Of a stretch of DNA of 64,000 nucleotides, positions 37,709-45,962 are shown piece after piece. The stretch is taken from the NCBI RefSeq assembly GCF_900114645.1, contig NZ_FOTR01000008.1, forward strand, positions 62,001 through 126,000, written 5' to 3'. The translations under genes were made by a program, and so were the position numbers. This DNA is from Gracilibacillus orientalis. GTDB lineage: Bacteria > Bacillota > Bacilli > Bacillales > Amphibacillaceae. The notes beneath the pieces are model-generated. The model searched no databases. It was not told where the DNA came from and was given only the letters and a program-made list of their open reading frames with translations. Within the stretch, counting starts at the first letter, position 1. Each line of letters begins with the position of its first letter.

Positions 37709-38899
37709 TTATGAAATTCGCCAATTGAATGGATTTCTGAATTGTGACCAGTCTTCCTCCATCTCTGACTCCGTTAATAGACAACGATCTAGCTCACTAG
37801 TTATCTCCTCAACCTCCAAGTCCATCCCGATGAAAACAAGCTTTGTATGGCGATCTCCATATTCAGGATCCCATAAATCTTTGACTTCAGGATTATTCTT
37901 TAAAATTTCCTTTTGCTGTTCTATTGGTAATGAATCGACCCAATAGGCTAATGGTTCAACAGCTACTGATGGACCAGCTTGCGATAACAATAAAGCCATA
38001 TCATAATGAGTCGCACACCACATCACACCTTTTAACCGAACAATTTCTTTCGGTAGATCTTGATACCAGCTCATTAATCGTTCCGTGTGAAAAGGCAGTC
38101 TTGATGTATAGATGAACGAACTAATTCCGTACTCCTCTGTTTCCGGGGTATGATTTTCTACTCCAGCATTGAGTTCCTTCAACCAACCTGCTGATTCACT
38201 AGCTTTCTCAAAGTCAAATAAACGAGTATTTACTATTTCTTTTGGATCTACCTTACAATGTTGGGTTCGGATAATTTTCGCTTCAGGCTGTAACTTACGT
38301 ATGACTTTCTCTAACTTCTGAAAATCTTCCTCTTTCACTAAATCTGTTTTATTCAAAATAAGAACATTACAGAATTCAATTTGGTCAAGTAATAAATCGG
38401 CAATATTGCGCGTATCTTCTTCACCCACTGCTTGTTGCCTTTCCAGTAAGCTGTCTCCTGAACCGAAGTCATGCCAAAAGCGATTAGCATCGACAACTGT
38501 AACCATCGTATCCAAGCTGCAATATTTCGTTAGATCAATTCCCATCTCTTCATCAATGTAAGAGAAGGTTTGTGCAACTGGGACAGGCTCACTTATTCCG
38601 GATGACTCAATCAAAATATAATCAACATCACCTTTTTTCACGAGACTTTCCACTTCCACCAATAAATCCTCTCGTAATGTACAGCAAATACAGCCATTAG
38701 ACATTTCCACTAATTTTTCTTCGGTACGGGAAAAACTGCCTTGTGATTGAACTAGCTCACTATCAATATTTACTTCACTCATGTCATTGACAATCACTGC
38801 CACCTTCAGGCCTTCTCGATTATGTAAGACATGATTCAATAACGAAGTTTTTCCAGCACCTAAATATCCACTTAGTACAGTTACAGGGATTTTTTTCAT
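37709..38899 (-). CDS. COG0523 (CobW/ZagA/YciC) zinc-related GTPase, copy 2
   Basis: 396 residues; SGYLGAGKTS at 10-19, [30 protein letters not shown], and the CobW C-terminal domain ending TKLVFIGMDLEVEEI. It is a clear paralogue of copy 1 (same indel pattern, same EEYGI(S/Y)SF segment), so tandem expansion within the island is likely. Positioned between the FeoB-like gene and dcd. Confidence 0.9.
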   Translation of the reverse strand: MKKIPVTVLSGYLGAGKTSLLNHVLHNREGLKVAVIVNDMSEVNIDSELVQSQGSFSRTEEKLVEMSNGCICCTLREDLLVEVESLVKKGDVDYILIESSGISEPVPVAQTFSYIDEEMGIDLTKYCSLDTMVTVVDANRFWHDFGSGDSLLERQQAVGEEDTRNIADLLLDQIEFCNVLILNKTDLVKEEDFQKLEKVIRKLQPEAKIIRTQHCKVDPKEIVNTRLFDFEKASESAGWLKELNAGVENHTPETEEYGISSFIYTSRLPFHTERLMSWYQDLPKEIVRLKGVMWCATHYDMALLLSQAGPSVAVEPLAYWVDSLPIEQQKEILKNNPEVKDLWDPEYGDRHTKLVFIGMDLEVEEITSELDRCLLTESEMEEDWSQFRNPFNWRIS

Positions 38900-38919
38900 T
38901 TATTACTCCTCCTTTTTGT

Positions 38920-38962
38920 AACAGTGCTAATCGTCCGTAAAACCCCACTGGGGGAAGTCTCA
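38920..38962 (-). repeat. Short dispersed repeat, inverted copy, terminator-like
   Basis: On the minus strand AGACTTCCCCCAGTGGGG, TTTTA, then CGGACGATTAGCACTGT; same repeat as 30528-30572. The CCCC-CAGT-GGGG-TTTT part, just after the FeoB-like stop, may act as a weak terminator that lowers expression of downstream genes. Confidence 0.5.
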
Positions 38963-38964
38963 CT

Positions 38965-40638
38965 TTATGATAAAAAATATAGTCCTGCAGCAAGGAAAGC
39001 TGCACTAACAACACTTGTCAGCATTTGCTTTAATCCAATTGATAAAGCGTTCTTCCAACTTAGTTCTCTGCCGATAGTAAATAACGTAACAAGGCAAGCT
39101 GATAGTGTTGATGCTAAGTAAACAAGAATAAATATTTGACTGATTGACATATCCATTAACAAACTGCCCTGCCCCTCATTTAAGACAAGTAATCCATCCT
39201 TTCTAATAAAGGAAAAGATCAATCCAGGTGCTGCATCTGTTGGTAATGAAAATAGATATAATAACGGCATTGCAAGCCAACTCAAAATGGATAATCCCCC
39301 TACTGTTTCTAGTACAGATGCAATCAAACAAATCAACAAGAAAATCGGCATAGCTTGAAGTAAAAATTGTTTAATCACGCCAGAAACCTTCCACCAAAAT
39401 GAACTCCAATTGATTCCTTGTAAATAAGGTAAGGGGGCAATTCTAGTTAGCTCATTAGTGGTGTTTCTGTTCCAAATCCTTGTATGAATAGCTCCGACTA
39501 CAAATAGTAAAAACAAATACGGAATAAATAGAAAAGGAACATGAGCTGCATTGAAAATAGATAAAGTTGCTCCAATTTGATAACTGCAGGCTGAACCAAA
39601 AGCAAGCATGGAAACACAAGATACTCGGGTGCAGCTGCTACAGCTTCTGCTTTGCATGACTGCGACAACATTACAACCAAAACCAGTGATAACAGGAAGC
39701 AAGTCTCTCCCTGTTAATCCGATTTTACGAAGCCATGGATCTAACGCATTTGTTAAGTGTTCTTGTATACCTATCTCTTCTGTAATAGTTGTAGTTATGC
39801 TGATCATTAAAACAACAGGAAAAGCCCATAGAAATGAATACCAACCTAAAGTGATGACTCCATAATCACCTATCAATACATTCGCTAAAAAAGCTGGTAT
39901 CTGCTCCAACCATACAATTATCGGCGTAAGCAAATATTGCTCTGTAATCGGTTCGAACCAACTGACAAATAAGTAGGCTGCAAATACTGGCAAGGCAAAC
40001 ATAGCCATGATAATAAGACAAACTAATATTGGACCTACTACCCTCAAACGGAACATCGGAATTAGTTTATTAACAGGAATAGGTGTTGAAGGCAGAAAGC
40101 TAACAATACTTGTAGTAACAGCCCAAATCCTGGCTTGCTCGATACATGTGATTACTTTTTCTTGTTCTTCCTGATCCATCTTTCTGGCATTAATCCAGAC
40201 AACTGGTACTTGTAATAGCTCTTGTACTCTTTTTTGTTCAGCATTAGAAGGCTGGTATTTATCCTGGTGAGTTGCAACAATAGCTACTTGTTTACCTTTC
40301 AAATTCAATTCTTTCTGCAGCTGGGTTAACTCCTCTTTCAGTTCCGTTGCCTTCACAACTAATAGTAGGGTTTGTTCCCCCTCTAAACGATCTAAAGTAA
40401 GTTGAGTACTTTTACTGTCCATATCGAATTGAAGTCCTGGCAAGTCTGTTAATCGTATATTATTGTTTAATTTACAGGTTGCAGTTAAGGCAGCTATTGT
40501 TGTCCCTTTTACACTGCTTGTCAACGCTCGCTTTTCGCCAGTCAAATGGCGGAACAAACCTGATTTCCCAACAGATTCACAACCTACTAGCACCACATCT
40601 ATTGGATGGGCAAGGGCAGATTGCACGCTTTCTAGCAT
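38965..40638 (-). CDS. Divergent FeoB-like GTPase-transporter in a Zur-controlled operon
   Basis: 557 residues from the ATG at 40638 (GAGAGGTG upstream). N-terminal G domain: G1 GCESVGKS at 19-26, G3 DLPGL, and THQD where NKxD is usual; then about eight membrane segments with two Gate-like regions (GFGCNVVAVMQSRSCSSCTR and ASVLETVGG...). The first Gate has extra cysteines (CSSC, RVSC, GSAC). It is shorter than FeoB (about 650-700) and overlaps the flavoprotein stop by 7 bases. No FeoA or FeoC gene is nearby. The genomic setting suggests import of zinc or another metal under zinc starvation; this is inference. Confidence 0.82.
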   Translation of the reverse strand: MLESVQSALAHPIDVVLVGCESVGKSGLFRHLTGEKRALTSSVKGTTIAALTATCKLNNNIRLTDLPGLQFDMDSKSTQLTLDRLEGEQTLLLVVKATELKEELTQLQKELNLKGKQVAIVATHQDKYQPSNAEQKRVQELLQVPVVWINARKMDQEEQEKVITCIEQARIWAVTTSIVSFLPSTPIPVNKLIPMFRLRVVGPILVCLIIMAMFALPVFAAYLFVSWFEPITEQYLLTPIIVWLEQIPAFLANVLIGDYGVITLGWYSFLWAFPVVLMISITTTITEEIGIQEHLTNALDPWLRKIGLTGRDLLPVITGFGCNVVAVMQSRSCSSCTRVSCVSMLAFGSACSYQIGATLSIFNAAHVPFLFIPYLFLLFVVGAIHTRIWNRNTTNELTRIAPLPYLQGINWSSFWWKVSGVIKQFLLQAMPIFLLICLIASVLETVGGLSILSWLAMPLLYLFSLPTDAAPGLIFSFIRKDGLLVLNEGQGSLLMDMSISQIFILVYLASTLSACLVTLFTIGRELSWKNALSIGLKQMLTSVVSAAFLAAGLYFLS

Positions 40639-41744
40639 TGACACCTCTCCCCACACATCGAAAGATCATCAAGATAGAAGTTCTCACGTTTGTACTCTTC
40701 TAATATGGATAAATCTAAGCCTAACTCTTGACCAATCGTTTCTGCTATGACAGAAAAGCGCTGGCGGAATTTGTAAATATAACAAAAAATATGGTCATCG
40801 TGGCGAAGTTCCGGTCCAGCTAAAAATAAACCAGGAGTCGTTATAGCTTCATCTTTTTCATTGACAAGAACTTCGTCATGCTTACCACGTGTCACTAGAT
40901 TTTCTATCGTCGTTGTGCTACCTGAGAAACCACTAGCTAATATTGGTCTCTCCATTGTAAAATAAACTTTTCCACTACTCGTATAGACGTCATACCCTGA
41001 GGGTACTGCTTCCATTCGTGTCACTGCTGTATTGCCTACACTCATTAATAAGTCGGAATCAAGCAAGTGACGAATACGACCATATGTATAGGTTGACAGG
41101 GCAATACTTGGATCACTATTGTCTAGCTCCCACGTATTCGTTTTAGCTATTACAGTCGTTTTTTTACCTAAACGTCCTAAATGAAATGCGGCATCCATAC
41201 CACTTTCATAACCTCCGATGATAATAAAGTCATCACCTTCTAGCTCTCGCCAAGATGGAATCAAGCTATTGTGCACGCCAAGCTCTGCACCTGGGAAGGG
41301 CTTTAAATCGGGATATTGGTATTGCCCTGCTGCCCAGATAACATAGCGACTTCGATATGTCCCTTGGGTAGTATCTATCAAAAAAATACCATCTTTTTTA
41401 TGGATTTGATCTACTTGTACTCCTTTTTCAATAGGAAGCGTAAAATGATCTGCCACTATATCTAGATAATCTGCATATGCTTCACCAGTAGGATGTTCCA
41501 TATCTAACGTATAAGCTGGCGAAGATTTCGGTACAATGGCATTTAAATCTGTCTGTCCAAACCCCTGCGCTGGAAACGAGGGTGTTATAAATCTCATTTC
41601 CTTAGGCCAACGCAGAAAAGATGCTCCTACTTCTTCTTTTTCTAATACCAAATAGGAAGTACAATTCATTTGTTGTAATAAAGCGGCGACACCAATTCCC
41701 GAAGGTCCTGCTCCTACAACAATGACATCATATACTTTACTCAT
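40632..41744 (-). CDS. FAD/NAD(P)-binding oxidoreductase with Cys-rich tail (second flavoprotein)
   Basis: 370 residues from the ATG at 41744; the ATG at 41747 is only 3 bases after the AAGAGGTG ribosome binding site. FAD motif VVVGAGPSGIGVAALLQQ, NAD(P) motif FIIIGGYESGMDAAFHL, closing TTPGLFLAGPELRHDDHIFCYIYKFRQRF. The last residues CGERCQC could bind a metal or form disulfides. Resembles YpdA/CzcO-type pyridine nucleotide-disulfide oxidoreductases. First gene of the operon that continues into the FeoB-like, COG0523 and dcd genes; a Zur box lies 17 bases upstream. Function unknown. Confidence 0.82.
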   Translation of the reverse strand: MSKVYDVIVVGAGPSGIGVAALLQQMNCTSYLVLEKEEVGASFLRWPKEMRFITPSFPAQGFGQTDLNAIVPKSSPAYTLDMEHPTGEAYADYLDIVADHFTLPIEKGVQVDQIHKKDGIFLIDTTQGTYRSRYVIWAAGQYQYPDLKPFPGAELGVHNSLIPSWRELEGDDFIIIGGYESGMDAAFHLGRLGKKTTVIAKTNTWELDNSDPSIALSTYTYGRIRHLLDSDLLMSVGNTAVTRMEAVPSGYDVYTSSGKVYFTMERPILASGFSGSTTTIENLVTRGKHDEVLVNEKDEAITTPGLFLAGPELRHDDHIFCYIYKFRQRFSVIAETIGQELGLDLSILEEYKRENFYLDDLSMCGERCQC

Positions 41745-41758
41745 CATTACCACCTCTT

Positions 41759-41779
41759 AAATCATAATCATTACGATTT
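41759..41779. promoter_or_regulatory. Zur box upstream of the flavoprotein-FeoB-cobW-dcd operon
   Basis: AAATCATAATCATTACGATTT; centre differs by one base from a perfect palindrome. It lies between the third COG0523 gene and the second flavoprotein gene. Confidence 0.82.
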
Positions 41780-41793
41780 ACATCGCAAAAAAA

Positions 41794-42759
41794 TTAAGCA
41801 AGACAATATTGGAAACCTCTCTCTAATTCCTGATAGTCGAGATTCTTCCCAATAAATACTATCTCACTTTGCCGCTTTTCATTATTCGCCCATTTAAAAC
41901 CTTCAGTACCTGCAAATAACATATGTACACCTTGAAAAACAACTCTTTTATTAAGGTGTTTTATATAGAGCACTCCTTTATAACGATATAATTGTTCTCC
42001 TTTAAACTGGACTAAATAGGAGAACCATTTATTTACTTTTTCTAAATCAAGCGGACGATCGTCTCGAAAAACAAAAGATGTGACTTGATCATTATGATGA
42101 TGGTGATGTGTTTCCACTAATAGATTTGGATCTATTTTTAATATATTACCTAATTCAAAGGATTTTTTCCCTATTAAATCTTGGCTATCTATATCTGCAT
42201 ATGTAGTGTAAATCCGTTTTGCATGTGGATTCATGTTAATCAATTGTTGTGCCAGCTCGTTTTTTTCATCTTCCGTAATCAAATCCATTTTATTTAATAG
42301 CAGAACATCAGCAAAAGCGATTTGTTGCCCAGGTTCTTCTTCTTTTAAATGTTGCCAGATATGCTTGGCATCGACCATCGTAATCACACTATCCATTTCG
42401 AATGATTTTGCTGTTTGTTCATCCATTAAAAAAGTTTGAATAACTGGGGCTGGATTAGCCATACCTGTTGTCTCAATGACAATACGATCTATTTTTTCTT
42501 CCTGTTCGATCAAATTACTTAAGATGTTAATTAAATCACCTCGTACATTACAACAAATACAACCACTGTTTATTTCAATGATTTCTTCCTTTGTTGATAC
42601 CACCAAATGACTATCAATAGATGTGTCACCAAATTCATTGATGATGACAGCAACTTTTTGTTCAGGTATGTCCTTTAATAAGTTATTAAGCAATGTTGTT
42701 TTACCTGCACCCAAAAATCCAGTTAAAATGGTTACCGGTATGGTGTGTTCTTTTGACAA
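41794..42759 (-). CDS. COG0523 (CobW-family) GTPase, copy 3, with His-rich segment
   Basis: Start set at the TTG at 42759, where GGAGGG precedes by a good distance; this gives MSKEHTIPVTILTGFLGAGKTT. 321 residues, shorter than copies 1 and 2 and of a different subgroup (CICCNVRGDL, ETTGMANPAPV, NKMDLI). A run of His (THHHHHNDQ, about residue 210) is a typical metal-binding loop of COG0523 proteins. It follows rpsN by about 115 bases from the start codon chosen here, probably in the same Zur-controlled transcript. Confidence 0.88.
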   Translation of the reverse strand: MSKEHTIPVTILTGFLGAGKTTLLNNLLKDIPEQKVAVIINEFGDTSIDSHLVVSTKEEIIEINSGCICCNVRGDLINILSNLIEQEEKIDRIVIETTGMANPAPVIQTFLMDEQTAKSFEMDSVITMVDAKHIWQHLKEEEPGQQIAFADVLLLNKMDLITEDEKNELAQQLINMNPHAKRIYTTYADIDSQDLIGKKSFELGNILKIDPNLLVETHHHHHNDQVTSFVFRDDRPLDLEKVNKWFSYLVQFKGEQLYRYKGVLYIKHLNKRVVFQGVHMLFAGTEGFKWANNEKRQSEIVFIGKNLDYQELERGFQYCLA

Positions 42760-42874
42760 CAGGCTTTCCCTCCTCTTGCTATGTACAACTAAATTTTTAG
42801 TCAAAGAATAGGACAGGAACAACACTTCAAGATGCCCCTGTTACTTATTTTAATTCTTCAAACTTGATAAACTC

Positions 42875-43144
42875 TTACCAACTAGATTTCTTCACGCCAG
42901 GTATTTGTCCTTTATGAGCATAGTCTCTAAAGGCAATACGGGACATATTGAATTTCCGCATGTAGCCACGCGGTCTTCCTGTAAGCTCGCAACGGTTTTT
43001 TAAGCGAGTTGGTGAAGAGTCCCGTGGCAATTTACGAAGCGCTTCATAATCACCTTTTGCTTTTAACTCTTTTCTTAATGCTGCATATTGTTCAACCATT
43101 TTCTGGCGTTTTTTCTCTTTTGCAATTTTAGACTTTTTAGCCAT
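42875..43144 (-). CDS. rpsN: Ribosomal protein S14, zinc-independent paralogue
   Basis: 89 residues, long C-minus form of S14 ([19 protein letters not shown]...[22 protein letters not shown]). It lacks the CxxC...CxxC zinc ribbon of the housekeeping 61-residue form. Such C-minus paralogues replace the zinc-binding S14 during zinc starvation, releasing zinc from ribosomes. The promoter is flanked by two Zur palindromes, which fits that role. RBS AAGGGAG upstream. Confidence 0.95.
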   Translation of the reverse strand: MAKKSKIAKEKKRQKMVEQYAALRKELKAKGDYEALRKLPRDSSPTRLKNRCELTGRPRGYMRKFNMSRIAFRDYAHKGQIPGVKKSSW

Positions 43145-43197
43145 TTGATCTTACTCCCTTCGATCATTAGAATTTACCTCTATATTCAAATAACTTT

Positions 43198-43271
43198 TAA
43201 ATCGTAATGATTACGTATTACATATCATTATAGGATACTATTACTGAAATGTAAATAGTAATGATTACGAT
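43198..43271 (-). promoter_or_regulatory. rpsN promoter between two Zur boxes
   Basis: Minus strand: -35 TTTACA (about 43250-43255), 17-base spacer, -10 TATAAT (43227-43232). One Zur palindrome (TAGTAATGATTACGA, 43256-43270) overlaps the -35 side and another (ATCGTAATGATTACGT, 43201-43216) lies downstream of the -10, bracketing the promoter. Confidence 0.85.
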
Positions 43272-43351
43272 TTATTGCTTGGTTGGTATTACATCATCTA
43301 AAGCTTTCTCGGGGATAAAAAAATGGTTTTGCAAGAATGACCTTTTTCCAA

Positions 43352-43762
43352 CTACACTCTGCATCCATCACAATAGCCATAAACCTCAAATTTATGATGT
43401 GTAATAGTAAAACCTTCAGGAGTATTAGATATAACATCCATTGGGCACATATTTATATTTTTCGTTGCACCACAATCAGCACAAATGATATAGTGATGAT
43501 GCTCATCTGAATTTTTAAAGCGATAATGTTTATTTCCTTTTAATTCTGTTGATTCTATAATATTAAGTTCTTCAAATAATTTTATATTACGGTAGATCGT
43601 ATCTACACTTAAATAGGGATAATCCTTAACGATTAATTTTAAAATGTCTTTGGCAGATAAATATCGGTTTTCTTCAACGAATATTTCCAACATTCTTTCT
43701 CTTCTCCTTGTTAATTTATACCTTTCCTTCTTCAAAATATTTAATACATCAGAAATATTCAT
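43352..43762 (-). CDS. zur: Fur-family zinc repressor, probable Zur
   Basis: 136 residues: N-terminal winged helix (LTRRRERMLEIF, LSVDTIYRNIKLFEELNI) and a C-terminal dimerisation domain with His-rich segment DEHHHYIICADCG and two cysteine pairs, CADC and CDGC, forming the structural zinc site typical of Zur/Fur. Its place among seven Zur-box-like sites makes Zur the most likely member. No Zur box precedes its own start, so it may be constitutive. Confidence 0.88.
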   Translation of the reverse strand: MNISDVLNILKKERYKLTRRRERMLEIFVEENRYLSAKDILKLIVKDYPYLSVDTIYRNIKLFEELNIIESTELKGNKHYRFKNSDEHHHYIICADCGATKNINMCPMDVISNTPEGFTITHHKFEVYGYCDGCRV

Positions 43763-43828
43763 TAAAAATCTCCTCTCTACTCTTCTCAGAAACCTTTACA
43801 TCTCAACACATTCCGCAAATTGAATGTG

Positions 43829-44005
43829 TCAACGGTCATATGATATACAGATTCCTTTATCTGTTTGAGGAATGGTTAGATCACAGTATCTATTAATTAG
43901 GAAAGTTGGAATACCTGCACATTCCAAATCATCCGGTTCAAATCCAAAAACACCATAGGTTACAAGCAAATCAGCTTCTGTACCAATAATCAGCTCATGA
44001 GACAT
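43829..44005 (-). pseudogene. Fragment resembling an iron/B12-type ABC substrate-binding protein
   Basis: In-frame minus-strand stretch just after the stop of the hydrolase gene reads SHELIIGTEADLLVTYGVFG, EPDDLECAGIPTFLIN and stops after 58 codons. The pattern 'NPDLLV.Y' and 'L...GIPTF.I' is like the FecB/BtuF periplasmic-binding fold (residues about 90-140 of a normal protein). No signal peptide, no remaining domain. I infer a decayed metal or siderophore receptor; the family call is tentative. Confidence 0.4.
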
Positions 44006-44020
44006 ATCTGTTGTAGCACT

Positions 44021-44812
44021 TTAATCATTCTGAAGAACAATTGGAATCCATTCCCATCTGCCACTTTCTTCCCTTACATACCCTAGTCCTGGAAAAGGAT
44101 AGTGGCAAGCAAATACTAGAGCTTTTCTATCCACTGTATCTTGTAAGAACTTTCTTCGGGTTTCTAACCCTTGTCGAGGTGAAACCTCCGCACGAATATG
44201 AGAAGGAAGATATTGCAAAGTTCTCGGGTCATTTAATATATCGGAAGCCACCAATAAAGATGTTCCTTCCGAATGGATATAAAGACACAGATGTCCGACT
44301 GTATGTCCTGGAGCATGAATGAGATAAATACCTGGAAAAATTTCCACATCTGATGTAATCAAAGTTATTCGATCTTCTACATCCTTTAGTTTCCGACATT
44401 CATTGGACTGTGGATGATTTTCCCAGAAATCCCATTCTTCTTTTCGCATGATATATTCTGCATTAGGAAAAACTGGTTTTCCATTATTAGAAAGTCCTCC
44501 AATATGATCCATATGTGCATGTGTTATAATGATTGTATCAATATCTTCTGGATAAATTCCTTGTGTTTTTATATGATTAAGCAATTGACCAGCTGTTGAT
44601 AGGGTTTTTCCAAATCCAACATCTACTAATATCTGCTTATCTCCTGTATCAATATGTAAAAAATTTAATGGTGCATCAAAGTTGGGTGGAATGTCTTGAA
44701 TAATGTCCTCTGGTGTGTTAGCAAAAAAGAATTCCTTTGAAACTGGAAAAGCACCATCCGATATGGACATCAATTTTAGTGTTCCTAGTTGAAACGTATA
44801 TAGTTTAGACAT
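44021..44812 (-). CDS. Metallo-beta-lactamase-fold hydrolase (lactonase-like)
   Basis: 263 residues. Zinc motif THAHMDHIGG near residue 98, plus HAPGHTVGH, the Asp of VASDILND and a late His in FACHYPFPG complete the binuclear metal site. The size and order of motifs match N-acyl-homoserine lactonase-like MBL proteins. It is 43 bases downstream of the SufU-like gene, so the two form an operon. A zinc enzyme inside a zinc-starvation island is unusual; its substrate is not evident. Confidence 0.85.
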   Translation of the reverse strand: MSKLYTFQLGTLKLMSISDGAFPVSKEFFFANTPEDIIQDIPPNFDAPLNFLHIDTGDKQILVDVGFGKTLSTAGQLLNHIKTQGIYPEDIDTIIITHAHMDHIGGLSNNGKPVFPNAEYIMRKEEWDFWENHPQSNECRKLKDVEDRITLITSDVEIFPGIYLIHAPGHTVGHLCLYIHSEGTSLLVASDILNDPRTLQYLPSHIRAEVSPRQGLETRRKFLQDTVDRKALVFACHYPFPGLGYVREESGRWEWIPIVLQND

Positions 44813-44855
44813 TAGTAACTCCTCCTTACTAATCTTATAAGTATTATTGAGTAAA

Positions 44856-45296
44856 CTAGAAAAAAGTGTACTCTTTTGTATCTTTCAATATTTTATCTAA
44901 AGCTTGCCATGTCATTAATGCACAATTATGTCTTGCTTTTAACCGGTGGACCCCTTGCAATGATAGACTATCCCCTAAGTCAACCTTATCTGGTTCTTCA
45001 CCATGGCGGATTAAATCTTCAAATCCTTGTCTTAGAGAAGCAACTTCTATTAATGGTTTATTTTTGATCAATTCTGTCATCATAGATGCAGAAGCCATAC
45101 TAATACTACAACCTTCACCAAGGAAGGTCGCTTTTCTTACTCGATCATCTTCCAGATCTAAAAATAAAGTCATAACATCGCCGCAAGTCGGGTTTTTATA
45201 GTGAACCTTTAAAATATTTTCTCCTTCTATTTCTTCAAAATTTCGCTTATATTTATAATGATCCATAATCACTTTTCGGTATAAGTCATCAAGCAT
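44856..45296 (-). CDS. SufU/IscU-like Fe-S scaffold or zinc-dependent sulfur acceptor
   Basis: 146 residues, IscU fold (LYRKVIMDHYKYKRN). The SufU residues are all kept: Cys and Asp in NPTCGDV, Cys in GEGCSISMASASMM and Cys in RHNCALM; B. subtilis SufU binds zinc with these. The SufU-type insertion between the second and third Cys appears present (LRQGFEDLIRHGEEPDKV). It stands away from any suf operon, so it is probably a second copy. Upstream lie the rpsN remnant and two Zur boxes, from which it may be transcribed. Confidence 0.85.
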   Translation of the reverse strand: MLDDLYRKVIMDHYKYKRNFEEIEGENILKVHYKNPTCGDVMTLFLDLEDDRVRKATFLGEGCSISMASASMMTELIKNKPLIEVASLRQGFEDLIRHGEEPDKVDLGDSLSLQGVHRLKARHNCALMTWQALDKILKDTKEYTFF

Positions 45297-45656
45297 TATG
45301 AACTCTTCCCCCTTCGTTGTGAGTGATCTTCAATCAACTTTCTTTATCCTAAGTATTTGATAATTGTTTCTTTTCAAATGAATACTTACCTCTTTTCAAT
45401 TTCAATTACTTTGATACTCTAAATACTCTTTCTTTGTCTTTAGAAATACCTGAATTAATACTTAACATACCTTGAAGCATTGGTCCCGAAAGAGTGGCTA
45501 CTTTCTATGTATAATCCTCATCGACAAGAAGTGATTAATAAGACAAGTTGCTTCCATATTACTCAAATCCCATGTCGCCATTATAAAAACCCCCAAACAT
45601 TATAATTAATTTCATATTGTTATAGACCCAACAGATTTATGGAATATGTGCTCTGC

Positions 45657-45758
45657 TTACAAACTTACTAATCCTCCTATTACCTTTAGCTCTTTTCTCA
45701 TGCCAACACATTGTACATGTATTTTCTTCTCTTTTGAGAATTTAAAGTTTTTAGCCAT
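45657..45758 (-). pseudogene. Decayed second copy of zinc-independent rpsN
   Basis: The minus-strand frame reads MAKNFKFSKEKKIHVQCVG then MRKELKVIGGL and stops at codon 34. It aligns with the start of the intact S14 ([19 protein letters not shown]...LRKELKAKG). The remainder is frameshifted or lost. The upstream region has the same two-Zur-box promoter geometry as the intact gene. Hence the rpsN module was duplicated and one copy decayed. Confidence 0.75.
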
Positions 45759-45808
45759 TCAAAACTTACCCCTTACTATTATCAGCTATCCAAAGAAATC
45801 TTTATTTC

Positions 45809-45882
45809 AAATCGTAATCTTTTCGATTTAAGTAATATTATAAACCATTAAAGCTAAAAAATAAATAGTAATGATTACGATT
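45809..45882 (-). promoter_or_regulatory. Relict rpsN promoter with two Zur boxes
   Basis: Minus strand: Zur palindrome TAGTAATGATTACGA (45866-45880), then TTTATT, 17 bases, TATAAT, then the degenerate box ATCGTAATCTTTTCGAT (45811-45827). Box spacing (about 54 bases) matches the intact rpsN promoter at 43198-43271. It could now drive the SufU-like and MBL genes. Confidence 0.75.
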
Positions 45883-45962
45883 TATGTATTGTATAATACT
45901 ATAAATTTGTTCGCGCGTTGACCATTTTTGTAAAGGATGGGACAGGAGTAGTCGATTTACGA

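Noticed and set aside
45537-45590. Short frame MATWDLSNMEATCLINH on the minus strand
   Set aside because: No family match and it stops after 28 codons; may be decayed DNA but nothing supports a call.
45646-45831. 61-codon plus-strand frame in the gap before guaA
   Set aside because: It is antisense to the decayed rpsN copy and the Zur box; the minus-strand S14 match explains the sequence better.
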